Part shown: positions 30,101-45,100 of the stretch, in pieces
Position numbering within the stretch: the first letter of the stretch is position 1
How the letters are laid out: every line of letters begins with the position of its first letter
DNA from: Balanoglossus misakiensis
Lineage: Eukaryota; Hemichordata
Assembly (NCBI GenBank): GCA_040954595.2
Contig: CM082590.2
Span: 10,912,001 to 10,976,000 of the forward strand
DNA: 64,000 bases
Direction: 5' to 3'
Position numbers and translations under genes: made by a program
The notes under the pieces: generated by a model
The model's database searches: none
Seen by the model: only the letters and a program-made list of their open reading frames with translations
Told to the model about the DNA's origin: nothing

Positions 30101-33100
30101 TTGACATCATTTTATGTCCATGACGTAAATGTTGGCATCCAGTTCCAAAATGTCAAAACGCTCATATCAGCTGCTCTTAGATTGGACACAAAAGATACAA
30201 TCACGTACCTTGGACAGTTACTATGAAACGACATGTTCCTACATTTCCAGCCATATCTGTGGCATTACAAGTCACAATTGTGTTTCCGTTGGTGAATGTA
30301 GAGTTTGATGGTGGATTACACATCACTTCCGGTTGATATCCAGAATTGTCTACAGCCGACTCGCCATCAAAAAGCACAACTGCAGTTGTATTGCCGTAGT
30401 CGTATTCAACAGTTACATTTGTTGGACAAGTCAAGACAGGGTTGGTGGTATCTGAAATATTACATTTGTAAATAGCCACATCAAGTATTGGACAGTCTTA
30501 CAAAATGTAGAGAAAATACACAATAAAAAATGGTCATTTGCGAGTAGCAAATGGTGAAATGTGACACTTGCAAGTGGTGACAAGTATCATTCTAAAGTCA
30601 TCACTCGCAAAAGATACATTTGACCACAGTTGGCACATGTCACAAAAAGTATACATACCTTGCACAGTGATTGTAAAATTGCAGCTTCCAATGTTACCAC
30701 TCTCATCAGTAGAACTACAAGTAACTGCATTGTCTCCACTCACAAATGTAGAATTTGATGGTGGATTACAAGTAACTAGAACACTCTTTCCAGAATTATC
30801 TGTTGCCGACTCTCCACTGAATTCAACCACTGCTGTTGTATTGCCGTAGTCGTATTCAACAGTTACATTTGTGGGACAAGTCAAGACGGGGTTGGTGGTA
30901 TCTGAAATATTACATTTGTAAATAGCCACATCAAGAATTGGACAGTCTAACAAAATGTGGAGAAAATACACAATGCAAATGATCATTTGCGAGTAGCAAA
31001 TGGTGAAATGTGACACTTGCAAGTGGTGACAAGTATCATTCTAAAGTCATCACTCGCAAAAGATACATTTGACCACAGTTGGCACATGTCACAAAAAGAA
31101 TACATACCTTGCACAGTGATTGTAAAATTGCAGCTTCCAATGTTACCACTCTCATCAGTAGAACTACAAGTAACTGCATTGTCTCCACTCACAAATGTAG
31201 AATTTGATGGTGGATTACAAGTAACTAATACACTCTTTCCAGAATTATCTGTTGCCGACTCTCCACTGAATTCAACCACTGCTGTTGTATTGCCATAGTC
31301 ATACTCCACTGTCAAACCAGCAGGACAGGTTACCATGGGATTTGTTGTGTCTGGAAATAATAATGTGATCAGACAGTTGAAATGTAGGCATTCAATGTGT
31401 AAATGTGAAATTGAACAATGTCCATAAGGTAAACAAGGGACTTGATTCAAGTTACATGAATGACCCCAGTTAGGACTAATTCCTACAGTTTTACAACATG
31501 CACAGAAACAAATCAAGGGTACATACCTTGGACAGTAATGGTGAAGCTACAATTTCCAGTGTTGCCAGCCCCATCCATAGCAGAACATGTCACTACATTG
31601 TCTCCATTCACAAAGGTAGAATTAGATGGTGGATCACAGGTTACTGCAAGGATGTGTCCAGAATTGTCCAGAGCTGATTCTCCGCTAAATTCCACAACTG
31701 CTGTGGTATTTCCATAATCATACTCTGCTGTCAAATCCGCTGGACATGTTACAAGTGGATGAACAGAATCTGGAATAGATTTGAAATAATATCCATATTT
31801 ATCTTTACACATAGAGACAAACAATGGCCGAGTACAACAGGACAATCTTATGTTTAATCTATTATATTACATACCTTGGACAATAATTGTAAAGTTACAA
31901 GTCCCAATATTGCCAGCTGCATCAATAGAAGAACATGTCACTACATTGTCTCCACTCATGAATGTAGAATTAGATGGTGGATCACATGTTACTGACAGAA
32001 TTGCTCCAGAATTGTCTGTAACTGATTCTCCGCTAAATTCCACAACTGCTGTGGTATTTCCATAGTCATACTCAACCATCGAATCAGCAGGGCAGATTAC
32101 AACCGGATCAGATGTGTCTGTAAAAGACATGAACAGATAATTTCAAGTTAATAATAATAATAATAATATTTATTCCAGACTTTTAAAGAATAAAAGTCTA
32201 TATACTCAAAATACTAAGTTAAGTCTATCATTGCCAAGTTTTCTTCCAAAACAGGCCATCATAACTTGTTTTGAGTCTTCCTGCAATACGTGCAGTAGAA
32301 CAATTGAAAATAACTACACATTAATATGGTGGATTGATTGATTGGTTGATTCATTTATTGACTGATTGATGCTTATTATCACATATTACCTTGCACTGTG
32401 ATTGTGAAGTTGCAAAGGCCAATATTCCCTGATGAATCAGTCGCAGAACAAGTCACAACATTCTCTCCGCTCATGAAGGTTGAATTCGATGGTGGATCAC
32501 AGGTTACAGGCAGTATTGCTCCAGAATTATCCATTGCTGATTCTCCACTGAATTCCACAACTGATGTGGTATTTCCATAGTCATACTCAGCCATCAAATT
32601 TGTTGGACATGTTAGTACTGGTTTAGTTGTGTCTGTACAATGAGTAAATAGGATATAAATTCCATAATAATGAGATCAGAAGATTTTCTTTTCAGGTTTT
32701 TGGGGGGGATAAAAAAATTAACATTTTCAATGACACAATAGATGTATACATACACACATTACACATATTTATATCCAGTACATGCATCCACAATGCAAGA
32801 TGCACAAAGACAGACACAGTCAGACAGATTGACAGACAGATAGACAGACGGACAGACAGACAGACAACAGGTCATAGCTCAAGATGTACTATGTTCAATC
32901 CTACCTTGTACAGTTACCAAGAAACCACAAATTCCAACATTTCCAGCCATATCCGTTGCAGAACAAGTCACAACTGTATCACCACTGACAAATGTAGAAT
33001 TTGATGGTGGATTACAAGTGACAACCAGTTGATGTCCAGCATTGTCAGTGGCAGACTCTCCATCAAAGAAAACAACAGCAGTTGAATTTCCATAATCATA

Positions 33101-36100
33101 CTCCAAAGTCACATTTGATGGGCAATTAACAACTGGGCTTGTTGTGTCTGTAAAAAATAGAGATAAATGATATAAATAGACAAATCTGTTCATAAAACGT
33201 GGTTCTGATATGGTAGCTAGGGTTATGTTGTCATTGTGATAAAGTGTTGCCCAAAATACACATCATAATTCTCCGAAAGGCCTTTAACATTTAACACAAA
33301 CAGTATCTTATATAAAAATCATTTTTTACATCACAAATAATAGATAAGGCAATGGAAGTGAGTGAGGATGAGAAAATGTTAGTTTACCTTGCACTGTAAC
33401 AATAAATGTACATGTTCCAACATTTCCAGATGCATCACTTGCCGAACATGTAACAACAGTGTTGCCACTTTCAAAAGTAGAATTCGAAGGCGGATCACAG
33501 GTGACTGCAATGTCCTGTCCAGAATTATCCATGGCTGATTCACCATCAAATAAAACAACGGCAGTCGTATTTCCAAAGTCGTACTCGACGGTGATATTTG
33601 TTGGACACATCACCACAGGGTTGCTTGTGTCTGGAAAATAAAATTTCATAAAATACAAGATAGTAAATCAAAACGTAAGGAACCCTATTTTTCCTTTTTT
33701 GTCTGTGTTTAAAGTGCCCTTGAGCAAAACCATACTACATATTTATAAATAAAAATGTCTTCCACTGTACAACCTTGGTCCGGAAATCCTGTATCAGGCA
33801 GTGTCGCAATCTTAAAATCACATTGCTCAAAAACTTTCATTTTACAAATGTTCCTTTACCTTGCACTGTCACTGTGAAACTGCATGTACCCACATTTCCA
33901 GCCATATCTGTAGCTGAACAAGTCACAGTTGTATCTCCAGTGAAAAACGAAGAATTCGATGGCGGGTCGCACGTCACTGCCAGTTGGTGTCCAGCATTGT
34001 CAATGGCTGACTCTCCACTAAACACAACAACCGCGGTTGTATTTCCATAATCATACTCAACAGTGATATTTGAGGGGCATGTTACATCTGGCGGTGTTGT
34101 ATCTGGAAAATGCACAGCAGGCAGGATAAAACAGACAGCCTACAATGTGAAGTAATTTTCCAAACTACGCATGAATATATAAGCCAACTATTTTTGACCA
34201 ACAGTGAATCATATATTGTCCGTCTGGACATATTGAGTTACATAGCTTCACTTTTCTCTGATTCTCTTTCTCTGTGCTGGAAAAGCTAATATGTCACTTA
34301 CCTAATACTGTCACAAAGAAACTACAGGTTCCTACATTTCCAGAATTGTCAGTAGCAGAGCAAGTCACAACACTATTTCCACTCATAAATGTAGAATTTG
34401 ACGGTGGGTCACAAGTCACAGCCAGAAGATGTCCAGAATTATCCACAGCCGACTCGCCATCGAAGAAGACAACAGCAGTTGTATTTCCATAATCGTATTC
34501 TATCGTTATGTTGGATGGACATGTAACAACTGGATGGGTTGTATCTGCAAGAGAAATATATTTCCACAGGTTAAAGGGACAAAGTCTTTCTCTCGCTACG
34601 CTTTTCCATAATTTATGTTTGACACGAGACACTGTTTCTGTTATTCTACATGTGGATAAATAGTGAATCAACGTTCAACCACACACAACTTCCATTCCGT
34701 TTGTAGGATATGATTATAAATATACAGTTGGACTGAGCATGATATGATGTGAAATAACAAATACATAATGCGTTTTGAACATTCAATAAACCTACCTTGC
34801 ACAGTAACTATGAACTGGCAAGTTCCCACATTACCGTCGAAATCAGAAGCTGAACAGATGACAATATTTATTCCGCTAGGAAATGTAGAATTTGATGGTG
34901 GGTCACATGTCACATTGACTTCATGGCCAGAGTTGTCTGTAGCTGACTCGCCACTAAACACAACAACAGCACTTGTATTTCCGTAGTCATATTCAATGCT
35001 GACATTTGATGGGCAGACAACAACTGGATTTGTGGTGTCTGGAAAAAAAGATTGGCAATGACATTTTGAAGAAAGATAAAGGATTCTTTAAAAAACTGTT
35101 GCCTGACCAGGCAATAGTTTGAAAACTGTTGATACTTAGCTTTTCTTTGTTTGCAATAATGCCCAAAGTCTTTGGAACTTTTGCCTGGCTATGTTGGAAA
35201 GTACCATGTAGACAAGCTTGATGACAGCAGAAAACAGTGCATTATCTTACCTTGTACAGAAACAGAGAACGAGCAACTGCCTGCATTTGAGGATGCATCA
35301 GTCGCACTGCAGGTGATGTCAGTAACGCCGCTTGCAAAAGTTGATCCGGATGCTGTATCACAAATCACTGCAGGTGTTGTTCCTGAATTATCCGTTGCAG
35401 ATGAACTGAATGTTACCACAGCTGTTGTGTTACCATAGTCATACTCAACTGTCAGATTAGCCGGACATGCAAGGATAGGACTGGTTGTATCTGAAGAATC
35501 AACAGCAAGATTGGTGGTCAATTATGATTATGGGTATCTGTAAAACTGGTTATTTTGAGTCTTGCGTGTTTCGCATTAATTTATTGTTCGCGGAAATAGC
35601 CCGTTTTACAGTATGTACATTCACCCTTACTTGACCTTAACCATACATGGTTTGTCTAGGTCTGTGAATGACTGTTTGGCATTTTGTGGCACATGTGTGT
35701 GTATGTGGCCACCACACATAAACATCTAAACTTCACAAGGTGACCATGCACCTTTAACCCCTGTATGGATAAAGAGGTCCATCTTTACCACTGAAATCAT
35801 ATGATTTATACCAAACTAATGTAACAAGGTGGACCCTTGGACAAGAGCCCCCAGCATGTTCATGGGCCCTGGGCTCTTACTGAGAGAAATACGGTATATA
35901 CATACCTTGAACAGTCACTTGGAAACCACACGTTGCAATATTTCCAGCCGCATCCTGAGCGAAGCAAGACACAATTGTGTTCCCCATCGGAAATGTTGAG
36001 TTGGTGGGTGGGGTACAAGATGTGGAAACGACCTGCCCAGAATTGTCCGTGAAAAGTCCTTCAAATACGACAAAGGCAGTTGTATTGCCATCATCAATTT

Positions 36101-39100
36101 CAACAACTAGATTGGAGGGACAAGTGGCAACTGGACGGGTTGTATCTGAGAAGAGAAAAGAAAAGGAAACACACTGAGAATTTCAGGCCTAAACAACAAT
36201 TAGATACAACAACAAATGATTACAGGAATCGTATGGAACCATCAGATCAACTGTTTGATTGACTGATTGATTAACTGATTGATTGATTAAAAGACTCTCT
36301 AAAAGTCGTACCTTGTACAGTGACACTGAAAGTGCAATTTGCACCATTTCCCGATGCATCTGTTGCAGAACATGTGACATCTGTATTGCCACTACTGAAA
36401 GTTGAACCAGAAGCTGGATCACATGTGACTGCAAGACTGGCCCCTGAATTGTCACTTGCTGATCCACTGAATGTTACCACAGCAGTTGGACCTCCATTGT
36501 ATTCAGCTGTCTGATCAGCTGGGCAAGTGATGACTGGTCTGATGGAATCTGAAAATGAGCAAGGGTGTTACATTCATTTCAAACTTGTACATATCCTGCT
36601 TTCACTGCTTGTATAACATCATCCATCCAACTCTTTCTAATTGAAAGCATCACCAGAGATCTTTGTAAGATTTAAACTTACCTCCAACAGTCACAGTAAA
36701 TGTGCATGTTCCCACATTTCCATCCAGATCGATGGCTGAGCATGTCACTATCGTGTCTCCACTGATGAAAGTAGAATTTGATGGCGGGTCGCACATCACT
36801 GCCAGTTGCTGTCCTGAATTGTCTATGGCTGATTCACCATCAAACACAACAACAGCAGTCGTGTTTCCGAAATCATATTCCATGGTAATATTTGAAGGAC
36901 ATGTCAATGTTGGCCTCGTAAGATCTAAAAAAAGTATACATGTATATAATATAGAAGAGCATCGTCTAAAACAGCATGTCAGTTTGCTACGAGTTCATTT
37001 TGTACTACCAATTAAAAAAGCTGTTATATTGTGTTCAGATGTGACCAAGAATATTCTACCGCATCACAAGTACACTTAAATTAGTAAAATTGGCAACAAA
37101 GAAGAATAGATACACATACCTTGCACGGTAATTGTAAAGTAACAAGTCCCAATATTGCCAGTTGCATCAATAGAAGAACACGTCACAACTGTATCTCCAC
37201 TCTCAAATGTGGAATTTGAAGGCGGATCACAGGCCACTGCGAGCAGATGTCCGGAATTGTCAGTGGCTGACTCTCCATCAAAGAATACAACAGCAGTTGT
37301 GTTGCCGTAATCATTCTCGCTAGTAATGTTGGCAGGGCATGTCACAATGGGCATGGTGGTATCTGCAAAAAACAATTATCATCAGCAATGAAGGCAGGTT
37401 GTTCTTAGAAGCTTTTGGATGGCCTTTAGTGTAGTGCAAGAAGAGATATTTGAAATAGGAGTGGAGAAGCTTCAGAAAAGAAATTCACAAACCACCAGTA
37501 AAAAACTTCTTCAACATATCTGGAAAACGGAGCTTTTTCCAGTTGATTGCAAGACTGTTGACGGTCTGTAACAAAAGACTAAATACATCAATTGAATTAG
37601 GATTCAAAGTTATTACCTTCAACAGTTACTATGAAAGCACAAGTTCCCACATTTCCAGCCACATCAGTAGCAGAGCATGTCACTATTGTGTCTCCGCTAA
37701 CAAACGAAGAATTCGATGGCGGGTCGCACGTCACTGCCAGTTGGTGTCCAGCATTGTCAATGGCTGACTCTCCACTAAACACAACAACTGCAGTTGTATT
37801 GCCGTAGTCGTATTCAACTGTAACATTTGATGGGCAGGATACAACAGGGCTTATGGTGTCTGAAAAATAAACATATACAATGCAATTATTGACATCATTT
37901 CTTATACAATGTCCATGACATAAATGTTGGCATCCAGTTCCAAAATGTCAAAACGCTCATATCAGCTGCTCTTAGATTGGACACAAAAGATACAATCACG
38001 TACCTTGGACAGTTACTATGAAACGACATGTTCCTACATTTCCAGCCATATCTGTGGCATTACAAGTCACAATTGTGTTTCCGTTGGTGAATGTAGAGTT
38101 CGATGGTGGATTACACATCACTTCTGGTTGATATCCAGAATTGTCTACAGCCGACTCGCCATCAAAAAGCACAACTGCAGTTGTATTGCCGTAGTCGTAT
38201 TCAACAGTTACATTTGTGGGACAAGTCAAGACGGGGTTGGTGGTATCTGAAATATTACATTTGTAAGTAGCCACATCAAGTATTGGACAGTCTAACAAAA
38301 TGTAGAGAAAATACACAATGCAAATGATCATTTGCGAGTAGCAAATGGTGAAATGTGACACTTGCAAGTGGTGACAAGTATCGTTCTAATGACCCAAGTT
38401 AGGACTAATTCCTACAGTTTAACAGCATGCACAGAAACAAATCAAGGGTACATACCTTGTACAGTAATGGTGAAGCTACAATTTCCAGTGTTGCCAGCCC
38501 CATCCGTAGCAGAACATGTCACTACATTGTCTCCATTCACAAAGGTAGAATTAGATGGTGGATCACAGGTTACTTCAAGGATGTGTCCAGAATTGTCCAG
38601 AGCTGATTCTCCGCTAAATTCCACAACTGCTGTGGTATTTCCATAATCATTCTCAACTGTCATATCAGCTGGACATGTTACTACCGGATTGGTTTCGTCT
38701 GAAACGGATAAAGTTAAAACTTTGAGCTGATCAACCAATAACAGGTGTTACTATCCAGGAAGAAACAATTACAAAAAGTAATATTGACAGTCACAAAATA
38801 CGAACCTTGTACAGTAATGGTGAAGCTACAGTTTCCAGTGTTTCCAGCCATATCAGTAGCAGAACAAGTCACAACATTCTCTCCACTGAAGAAAACAGAA
38901 TTGGAGGGCGGATCACAGGTTACAGCGAGTATTGCTCCAGAATTATCCATTGCTGATTCTCCACTGAACTGAACGACAGCTGATGTGTTTCCATATTCAT
39001 TCTCCACCACGATATCACCAGCTCCATTAAATTCTACCACTGATGTTGTATTTCCGTTCTCATACTCGACCGTCAAATTATTTGGACATGACAATACTGG

Positions 39101-42100
39101 CGCTGTTGTGTCTGTGGAATGAAAGTTATTTCAAAGATTATTCTACAATAGTGTCTGTTTTCATGGAAGATCACAGAACTTAACAGAGGAGATTGGAAGT
39201 GTCCAAATGAAATGCATACAAGGCCTGGAAAATGTGCTTTGATGAAATCATTCATCGTTTGAACAGCTCTGAGAGTACAAACCTTGAACAATCACAAAAA
39301 AGGTACACGCTCCAACATTTCCAGCCACATCCGTAGCAGAACACGTCACAACTGTATCTCCACTCTCAAATGTGGAATCTGAAGGCGGATCACAGGTCAC
39401 TGCGAGCAGATGTCCGGAATTGTCAGTGGCTGACTCTCCATCAAAGAATACAAAAGCAGTTGTGTTGCCGTAATCATTCTCGCTAGTAATGTTGGCAGGG
39501 CATGTCACAATGGGCATGGTGGTATCTGCAAAAAACAATTATCATCAGCAATGAAGGCAGGTTGTTCTTAGAAGCTTTTGGATGGTCTTTAGTGTAGTGC
39601 AAGAAGAGATATTGAAATAGGAGTGGAGAAGCTTCAGAAAAGAAATTCACAAACCACCAGTAGAAAACTTCTTCAACATATCTGGCAAACAGGTCTTTTT
39701 CCAGTTGATTGCAAGACAGTTGACAGTCTGTGACAAAAGAATAGATCGCTGCTAAATACATCAATTGAATTAGGATTAAAAGTTATTACCTTCAACAGTT
39801 ACTATAAAAGCACAAGTTCCCACATTTCCAGCCACATCAGTAGCAGAGCATGTCACTATTGTGTCTCCGCTAACAAACGAAGAATTCGATGGCGGGTCGC
39901 ACGTCACTGCCAGTTGGTGTCCAGCATTGTCAATGGCTGACTCTCCACTAAACACAACAACTGCAGTTGTATTGCCATAGTCGTATTCAACTGTAACATT
40001 TGATGGGCAGGATACAACAGGGCTTATGGTGTCTGAAAAATAAACATATACAATGCAATTATTGACATCATTTCCATGACATAAATGTTTACATCCAGCT
40101 CCAAAATGTCAAAACGCTCATATCAGCTGCTCTTAGATTGGACACAAAAGATACAATCACATACCTTGGACAGTTACTATGAAACGACATGTTCCTACAT
40201 TTCCAGCCATATCTGTGGCATTACAAGTCACAATTGTGTTTCCGTTGGTGAATGTAGAGTTCGATGGTGGATTACACATCACTTCTGGTTGATATCCAGA
40301 ATTGTCTACAGCCGACTCGCCATCAAAAAGCACAACTGCAGTTGTATTGCCGTAGTCGTATTCAACAGTTACATTTGTGGGACAAGTCAAGACGGGATTG
40401 GTGGTATCTGAAATATTACATTTGTAAATAGCCACCTCAAGTATTGGACAGTCTAACAAAATGTGGAGAAAATACACAATGCAAATGGTCATTTGCGAGT
40501 AGCAAATGGTGAAATTTGACACTTGCAAGTGGTGACAAGTATCATTCTAAAGTCATCACTCGCAAAAGATACATTTGACCACAGTTGGCACATGTCACAA
40601 AAAGTATACATACCTTGCACAGTGATTGTAAAATTGCAGCTTCCAATGTTACCACTCTCATCAGTAGAACTACAAGTAACTGCATTGTCTCCACTCACAA
40701 ATGTAGAATTTGATGGTGGATTACAAGTAACTAGAACACTCTTTCCAGAATTATCTGTTGCCGACTCTCCACTGAATTCAACCACTGCTGTTGTATTGCC
40801 ATAGTCATACTCCACTGTCAAACCAGCAGGACAGGTTACCATGGGATTTGTTGTGTCTGGAAATAATAATGTGATCAGACAGTTGAAATGTAGGCATTCA
40901 CTGTGTAAATGTGAAATTGAACAATGTCCATAAGGTAAACAAGGGACTTGATTCAAGTTACATGAATGACCCCAGTTAGGACTAATTCCTACAGTTTTAC
41001 ACAGCATGCACAGAAACAAATCAAGGGTACATACCTTGGACAGTAATGGTGAAGCTACAATTTCCAGTGTTGCCAGCTACATCCATAGCAGAACACGTCA
41101 CAACTGTATCTCCACTCTCAAATGTGGAATCTGAAGGCGGATCACAGGTCACTGCGAGCAGATGTCCGGAATTGTCAGTGGCTGACTCTCCATCAAAGAA
41201 TACAAAAGCAGTTGTGTTGCCGTAATCATTCTCGCTAGTAATGTTGGCAGGGCATGTCACAATGGGCATGGTGGTATCTGCAAAAAACAATTATCATCAG
41301 CAATGAAGGCAGGTTGTTCTTAGAAGCTTTTGGATGGTCTTTAGTGTAGTGCAAGAAGAGATATTGAAATAGGAGTGGAGAAGCTTCAGAAAAGAAATTC
41401 ACAAACCACCAGTAGAAAACTTCTTCAACATATCTGGCAAACAGGTCTTTTTCCAGTTGATTGCAAGACAGTTGACAGTCTGTGACAAAAGAATAGATCG
41501 CTGCTAAATACATCAATTGAATTAGGATTAAAAGTTATTACCTTCAACAGTTACTATGAAAGCACAAGTTCCCACATTTCCAGCCACATCAGTAGCAGAG
41601 CATGTCACTATTGTGTCTCCGCTAACAAACGAAGAATTCGATGGCGGGTCGCACGTCACTGCCAGTTGGTGTCCAGCATTGTCAATAGCCGACTCTCCAC
41701 TAAACACAACAACTGCAGTTGTATTGCCATAGTCGTATTCAACTGTAACATTTGATGGGCAGGATACAACAGGGCTTATGGTGTCTGAAAAATAAACATA
41801 TACAATGCAATTATTGACATCATTTCCATGACATAAATCTTGACATCCACTTCCAAAATGTCAAAACGCTCATATCAGCTGCTCTTAGATTGGACACAAA
41901 AGATACAATCACGTACCTTGGACAGTTACTATGAAACGACATGTTCCTACATTTCCAGCTATATCTGTGGCATTACAAGTCACAATTGTGTTTCCGTTGG
42001 TGAATGTAGAGTTCGATGGTGGATTACACATCACTTCTGGTTGATATCCAGAATTGTCTACAGCCGACTCGCCATCAAAAAGCACAACTGCAGTTGTATT

Positions 42101-45100
42101 GCCGTAGTCGTATTCAACAGTTACATTTGTGGGACAAGTCAAGACGGGGTTGGTGGTATCTGAAATAGTACATTTGTAAATAGCCACATCAAGTATTTGA
42201 CAGTCTAACAAAATGTGGAGAAAATACACAATGCAAATGGTCATTTGCGAGTAGCAAATGGTGAAATGTGACACTTGCAAGTGGTGACAAGTATCATGCT
42301 AAAGTCATCACTCGCAAAAGATACATTTGACCACAGTTGGCACATGTCACAAAAAGTATACATACCTTGCACAGTGATTGTAAAATTGCAGCTTCCAATG
42401 TTACCACTCTCATCAGTAGAACTACAAGTAACTGCATTGACTCCACTCACAAATGTAGAATTTGATGGTGGATTACAAGTAACCAATACACTCTTTCCAG
42501 AATTATCTGTTGCTGACTCTCCACTGAATTCAACCACTGCTGTTGTATTGCCATAGTCATACTCCACTGTCAAACCAGCAGGACAGGTTACCATTGGATT
42601 TGTTGTGTCTGGAAACAATAATGTGATCAGACAGTTGAAATGTAGGAATTCAATGCGTAAATGTGAAATTGAACAATGTCCATAAGGTAAACAAGGGACT
42701 TGATTCAAGTTACATGAATGACCCCAGTTAGGACTAATTCCTACAGTTTAACAACATGCCCAAAAACAAATCAAGGTTACATACCTTGTACAGTAATGGT
42801 GAAGCTACAATTTCCTGTGTTGCCAGCCCCATCCATAGCAGAACATGTCACTACATTGTCTCCATTCATAAAGGTAGAATTAGATGGTGGATCACAGGTT
42901 ACTGCAAGGATGTGTCCAGAATTGTCGAGAGCTGATTCTCCGCTAAATTCCACAACTGCTGTGGTATTTCCATAATCATTCTCAACTGTCATATCAGCTG
43001 GACATGTTACTACTGGATTGGTTTCGTCTGAAACGGATAAAGTTAAAACTTTGAGCTGATCAACCAATAACAAGTGTTACTATCCATGAAGAAACAATTA
43101 CAAAAAGTAATATTGACAGTCACAAAATACGAACCTTGTACAGTAATGGTGAAGCTACAGTTTCCAGTGTTTCCAGCGACATCAGTAGCAGAACAAGTCA
43201 CAACATTCTCTCCACTGAAGAAAACAGAATTGGAGGGCGGATCACAGGTTACAGCGAGTATTGCTCCAGAATTATCCATTGCTGATTCTCCACTGAACTG
43301 AACGACAGCTGATGTGTTTCCATATTCATTCTCAACCACGATATCACCAGGTCCATTAAATTCTACCACTGATGTTGTATTTCCATTCTCATACTCGACC
43401 GTCAAATTATTCGGACATGACAATACTGGTGCTGTTGTGTCTGTGGAATGAAAGTTATTTTGAAGATTATTCTACAATAATGTCTGTTTTCATGGAAGAT
43501 CACAGAACTTAACAGAGGAGATTGGAAGTGTCCAAATGAAATGCATACAAGGCCTGGAAAATGTGGTTTGATGAAATCATTCATCGTTTGAACAGCTCTG
43601 AGAGTACAAACCTTGAACAATCACAAAAAAGGTACACGCTCCAACATTTCCAGCCACATCAGTAGCAGAACACGTCACAACTGTATCTCCACTCTCAAAT
43701 GTGGAATCTGAAGGCGGATCACAGGTCACTGCGAGCAGATGTCCGGAATTGTCAGTGGCTGACTCTCCATCAAAGAATACAAAAGCAGTTGTGTTGCCGT
43801 AATCATTCTCGCTAGTAATGTTGGCAGGGCATGTCACAATGGGCATGGTGGTATCTGCAAAAAACAATTATCATCAGCAATGAAGGCAGGTTGTTCTTAG
43901 AAGCTTTTGGAAGGTCTTTAGTGTAGTGCAAGAAGAGATATTTGAAATAGGAGTGGAGAAGCTTCAGAAAAGAAATTAACAAACCACCAGTAGAAAACTT
44001 CTTCAACATATCTGGCAAACAGGGCTTTTTCCAGTTGATTGCAAGACTGTTGACAGTCTGTGACAAAAGAATAGATCGCTGCTAAATACATCAATTGAAT
44101 TAGGATTAAAAGTTATTACCTTCAACAGTTACTATAAAAGCACAAGTTCCCACATTTCCAGCCACATCAGTAGCAGAGCATGTCACTATTGTGTCTCCGC
44201 TAACAAACGAAGAATTCGATGGCGGGTCGCACGTCACTGCCAGTTGGTGTCCAGCATTGTCAATAGCCGACTCTCCACTAAACACAACAACTGCAGTTGT
44301 ATTGCCGTAGTCGTATTCAACTGTAACATTTGATGGGCAGGATATAACAGGGCTTATGGTGTCTGAAAAATAAACATATACAATGCAATTATTGACATCA
44401 TTTCCATGACATAAATCTTGACATCCACTTCCAAAATGTCAAAACGCTCATATCAGCTGCTCTTAGATTGGACACAAAAGATACAATCACGTACCTTGGA
44501 CAGTTACTATGAAATGACATGTTCCTACATTTCCAGCCATATCTGTGGCATTACAAGTCACAATTGTGTTTCCGTTGGTGAATGTAGAGTTCGATGGTGG
44601 ATTACACATCACTTCTGGTTGATATCCAGAATTGTCTACAGCCGACTCGCCATCAAAAAGCACAACTGCAGTTGTATTGCCGTAGTCGTATTCAACAGTT
44701 ACATTTGTGGGACAAGTCAAGACGGGGTTGGTGGTATCTGAAATATTACATTTGTAAATAGCCACATCAAGTATTGGACAGTCTAACAAAATGTAGAGAA
44801 AATACACAATGCAAATGATCATTTGCGAGTAGCAAATGGTGAAATGTGACACTTGCAAGTGGTGACAAGTATCATTCTAAAGTCATCACTCGCAAAAGAT
44901 ACATTTGACCACAGTTGGCACATGTCACAAAAAGAATACATACCTTGCACAGTGATTGTAAAATTGCAGCTTCCAATGTTACCACTCTCATCAGTAGAAC
45001 TACAAGTAACTGCATTGTCTCCACTCACAAACGTAGAATTTGATGGTGGATTACAAGTAACTAGAACACTCTTTCCAGAATTATCTGTTGCCGACTCTCC

